A DNA stretch of 8,704 nt from Wolbachia sp. (lineage in GTDB: Bacteria > Pseudomonadota > Alphaproteobacteria > Rickettsiales > Anaplasmataceae), in the NCBI GenBank assembly GCA_028803175.1, contig JARBCG010000069.1, forward strand, positions 1 to 8,704. The letters are read 5' to 3'. A model generated the notes under the pieces. That model searched no databases, had not been told where the DNA came from, and saw only the letters and a program-made list of their open reading frames with translations. Below are positions 6,813-8,704 of the stretch, in pieces (position 1 is the first letter of the stretch; every line of letters begins with the position of its first letter). The position numbers and the translations under genes are program-made.

Positions 6813-7217
6813 TCAATGTGGTCTAAATTTAATATGCGGGCTATCTAAAGAAAAGGATGGTATGATAACCTCAAAAGTCTTTGTGCTTTCTTCATTTAAA
6901 AACTCATATTTGCCCTTCATTACTCCTGATGGTGCATTTAAATATGCTCCACTTGTATATTTGAATATTTCTCCAGACTTTATTACAGGTTGTTCTCCAA
7001 CAACACCAACTCCTTCAATTTCGTTTACTTTTCCTTTATCATCCATTATGTGCCAGTAACGACTTAATAACTGAATGGTTGATTGGCTTTGATTTTTTAT
7101 TCTCACATTATACATCCATACGTAGCAATTTTCATAAGGAATAGATTGCTCTTCAATGTACATTGGTAAAACTGTAACTTTAACAAGGTTAGTAGTATGT
7201 GTATACTTTATCTCCAT
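6813..7217 (-). CDS. apaG: ApaG family protein
   Basis: ApaG is a small immunoglobulin-like beta-sandwich protein. In gammaproteobacteria it was linked to cobalt resistance and magnesium efflux, but its biochemical role is unclear. The 134 residues carry the family core: YVWMYNVRIKN (32-42), STIQLLSRYWHIMDDKG (46-62), GVGVVGEQPVIKSGEIFKYT (69-88) and the C-terminal SGVMKGKYEF...FEVIIPSFSLD (97-125). I chose the ATG at 7217, which gives the usual family length. The open frame continues upstream to 7439, but that part overlaps purK, has no family similarity and would cover a good promoter at 7252-7280. The gene is divergent from purK and convergent with map. No strong Shine-Dalgarno site is seen. 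Confidence 0.93.
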   Translation of the reverse strand: MEIKYTHTTNLVKVTVLPMYIEEQSIPYENCYVWMYNVRIKNQSQSTIQLLSRYWHIMDDKGKVNEIEGVGVVGEQPVIKSGEIFKYTSGAYLNAPSGVMKGKYEFLNEESTKTFEVIIPSFSLDSPHIKFRPH

Positions 7218-7251
7218 TATGGTATATTTGTGATAAGGAAGTAACACCCTT

Positions 7252-7280
7252 ATTGTATACCTTTTTCGTAGATCTTTCAA
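7252..7280 (-). promoter_or_regulatory. Candidate sigma-70 promoter for apaG
   Basis: On the minus strand TTGAAA (7280-7275) and TACAAT (7257-7252) are separated by 17 bases, each one mismatch from consensus. Transcription would begin near 7245, about 28 bases before the ATG at 7217, which supports that start over the longer open frame. No equally good promoter is seen for purK in the same 104-base gap. Confidence 0.5.
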
Positions 7281-7321
7281 GTATATTATTATATTCTGGT
7301 TAAGAAACATAAATTGACAAT

Positions 7322-8395
7322 ATGAGAGAATTAGACATATTTGATAAAAAATTAATAGGAATAATAGGTAGTGGACAATTAGGTAAAATGACTGCCATCG
7401 CTGGAGCAAAGCTTGGGTATACAACACACATTTTTGCAAGCGCTAAAGATGATCCGGCTTGCTGTGTTGCTGACAATTTAACAGTAGCAGATCTTTCTGA
7501 TAAAAGTGCTCTTGAATCCTTCGCAAGAAACGTAGACCTAGTCACCATTGAATCTGAAAATATCCCATGCAGTGCAATTGAAATTATATCGCAGTACACA
7601 AGATTTTACCCAGGTAAAAATGCGTTATACTTTTCACAAAATAGACTGAGAGAAAAAAAATTTTTTAGAAATTTAGGTATAAAAACCACTCATTACAAAA
7701 GTATACAAAACTATGATGAACTAATAGAAGGTAGTAAAGCTTTTGGTTACCCAGCAAGACTTAAAACAACAGAAATGGGTTATGATGGAAAAGGGCAATA
7801 TGTAATTAATAACGATACTGAAGTAAAGCGACTTACTTCCTTGAATTGGAATAAACAATATATTCTAGAAGCCAGTGTCGATTTATTGAAGGAGGTTTCG
7901 ATAGTTATTGCAAGAGATAAAGATGGTAAAATGGTTTTCTTTCCTATAGCAGAGAACTGTCATATTAATGGGATACTGTATACTTCAACAGTGCCGGCCG
8001 AAATAGATAGTGAATTAACTCAAGAAGCGCAGCAAATTGCAGAGAAAATAGCGTGTAAACTTGATTTAGTAGGAATTTTGGCTATTGAATTTTTCATTAC
8101 TAAAAACAGTGAGCTGCTAGTCAATGAGCTAGCTCCAAGACCTCACAATTCTTGTCACTGGAGTTTAGATGCATGTAATATTAGTCAATTTGAGCAGCTA
8201 ATTAGGGTAATATATGGATTACCTATGCAAGAAGTAGAGTTGCACTTTCCTTGTATGACAAAAAATATAATAGGTAGTGATATATATGATTATTATAAGT
8301 ATTTGAGTGACAAGAAAGCTAGTTTAACTATATATGGGAAGAAAGAGGTGAGAGACAAACGTAAAATGGGACATGTGAATATAGATTTAAGTTAG
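7322..8395 (+). CDS. purK: 5-(carboxyamino)imidazole ribonucleotide synthase
   Basis: PurK uses ATP and bicarbonate to convert aminoimidazole ribonucleotide to its N5-carboxy form, which PurE then isomerises in purine synthesis. The 357 residues show the N-terminal nucleotide-fold loop IGIIGSGQLGKM (12-23), the ATP-grasp glycine-rich loop MGYDGKGQ (152-159), the EASVDLLKEVSIVIARD block (183-199), the ATP/Mg block LVNELAPRPHNSCHWSLDAC (266-285) with the family's NELAPRPHNS signature, SQFEQLIRVIYGLP (288-301), and the C-terminal YGKKEVRDKRKMGHVN (338-353). Length and domain order are normal, so it looks functional. Start: only the ATG at 7322 precedes the nucleotide fold; no good Shine-Dalgarno site is visible. 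A capacity for purine synthesis is a trait I recall for Wolbachia and not for Rickettsia. Confidence 0.96.
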   Translation: MRELDIFDKKLIGIIGSGQLGKMTAIAGAKLGYTTHIFASAKDDPACCVADNLTVADLSDKSALESFARNVDLVTIESENIPCSAIEIISQYTRFYPGKNALYFSQNRLREKKFFRNLGIKTTHYKSIQNYDELIEGSKAFGYPARLKTTEMGYDGKGQYVINNDTEVKRLTSLNWNKQYILEASVDLLKEVSIVIARDKDGKMVFFPIAENCHINGILYTSTVPAEIDSELTQEAQQIAEKIACKLDLVGILAIEFFITKNSELLVNELAPRPHNSCHWSLDACNISQFEQLIRVIYGLPMQEVELHFPCMTKNIIGSDIYDYYKYLSDKKASLTIYGKKEVRDKRKMGHVNIDLS

Positions 8396-8509
8396 TAACC
8401 CAACCTGTGTCTTCAAAGAGTAAGGCATTATAGCTAAAATGTCTTGCAAGGAAGGTGAATCTGGTGTTACTAGCGGTTTTCTTAGTTTATTTACAAATTT
8501 TCTATTTGA
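8387..8509 (-). other. Start-less open frame between purK and the insertion sequence
   Basis: On the minus strand 40 codons are open from after a TAG (8512-8510) to TAA at 8389-8387, reading in part KLRKPLVTPDSPSLQDILAI and then MPYSLKTQVGLLT. It overlaps the last 9 bases of purK. There is no ATG before the internal methionine and I recognise no family. It may be the tail of a gene broken by the insertion sequence or earlier decay, or chance. Confidence 0.2.
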
Positions 8510-8534
8510 CTATTTCTGTTTTATGTAGTGATGT

Positions 8535-8615
8535 GGGTGGGTTAACACCCTCGCCTTAAGGCTAACACTTTAGTATAATATACTTTAGTGTTGGACTACT
8601 TTAGTGTGGTTTAGT
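8535..8615 (+). mobile_element. Left end of an IS200/IS605-family insertion sequence
   Basis: Just before a tnpA start lies a cluster of foldable sequence: GGGTG/CACCC (5-bp stem, 8535-8550), the perfect palindrome GCCTTAAGGC (8553-8562), and an imperfect hairpin at 8564-8592 (outer stem AACACT/AGTGTT, TT/TT internal loop, inner stem AGTAT/ATACT, loop AAT). TACTTTAGTGT occurs twice 16 bases apart (8581-8591, 8597-8607). IS200/IS605 elements have no terminal inverted repeats; their transposase recognises imperfect subterminal hairpins, so this fits a left end. Which hairpin is used and the exact boundary cannot be decided without the right end or an empty site. Confidence 0.6.
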
Positions 8616-8704
8616 ATGGATTACAAACATAGCTCTCACAGTACATTTAATTTAAAGTACCATTTAGTGTTCTATACTAAGTACAGATTAAGTACAGATA
8701 TAGA
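8616..8704 (+). CDS. tnpA: IS200/IS605-family transposase TnpA, 5' part only
   Basis: The frame starting at ATG 8616 reads MDYKHSSHSTFNLKYHLVF followed by YTKYRLSTDI and runs off the window. This is the characteristic N-terminus of the small HUH/Y1 single-strand transposase (pattern H-S-x-[VFY]-x-L-x-YHLV-x-x-x-KYR). The HUH metal site and catalytic tyrosine lie farther on and are not visible, so I cannot say whether the copy is intact. A TATAAT at 8574-8579 sits inside the upstream hairpin but lacks a clear -35. The element lies 220 bases downstream of purK, in the same direction. Confidence 0.85.
   Translation, partial: MDYKHSSHSTFNLKYHLVFYTKYRLSTDI

Noticed and set aside
7314..7319. Perfect TTGACA just before the purK start
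   Set aside because: It lies 2 bases before the ATG, so it cannot be the -35 box of a promoter for purK; chance in AT-rich sequence.
7218..7439. N-terminal extension of ApaG by 74 residues
   Set aside because: It overlaps purK, has no ApaG similarity and would include the promoter at 7252-7280; the ATG at 7217 gives the usual length.
1..8704. CRISPR arrays, tRNA or rRNA genes
   Set aside because: I saw no regularly spaced direct repeats and no cloverleaf or conserved rRNA sequence in either strand.

Overview
The window looks like chromosomal DNA of a Wolbachia-type member of the Rickettsiales (Alphaproteobacteria). The reasons are a strongly AT-rich sequence, a decayed ankyrin-repeat gene, a DUF2610 protein (a family I know only from Rickettsiales), alphaproteobacterial-type MidA and uracil-DNA glycosylase proteins, a short palindromic repeat inserted in frame in a coding gene (the habit of Rickettsia and Wolbachia palindromic elements), and the edge of an IS200/IS605 insertion sequence. 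The genus is inferred from these features; no alignment was run.

Layout. 3-1100 (+) is a broken ankyrin-repeat gene with two nonsense codons and two frameshifts. 1130-2236 (-) is midA, a SAM-dependent methyltransferase that carries the palindromic insert. 2321-2996 (+) is a two-gene unit: a small protein with a helix-turn-helix region resembling addiction-module antidotes, then a DUF2610 protein. 3145-4594 (-) is a tight pair read in the order peptide deformylase (def), then uracil-DNA glycosylase, overlapping by 8 bases. 4595-4752 holds back-to-back promoters for def and ftsA. 4753-6805 (+) is ftsA followed by map (methionine aminopeptidase). 6813-7217 (-) is apaG, convergent with map. 7322-8395 (+) is purK. 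8396-8704 is an intergenic stretch leading into the left end and first 29 codons of an IS200/IS605 tnpA, which runs off the window.

How the genes fit together. Most are housekeeping genes kept in reduced genomes. Def and Map act in sequence to mature protein N-termini, FtsA anchors the FtsZ division ring, PurK serves the purine pathway, the glycosylase removes uracil from DNA, and MidA probably supports respiratory complex I. The accessory layer is the ankyrin pseudogene, the palindromic element, the insertion sequence and perhaps the small HTH/DUF2610 pair.

I did not find a convincing undescribed multi-gene system. The points most worth a second look are the palindromic element translated inside midA, the HTH/DUF2610 pair, the loss of two iron-sulphur cysteine positions in the glycosylase, and the folded left end of the insertion sequence.
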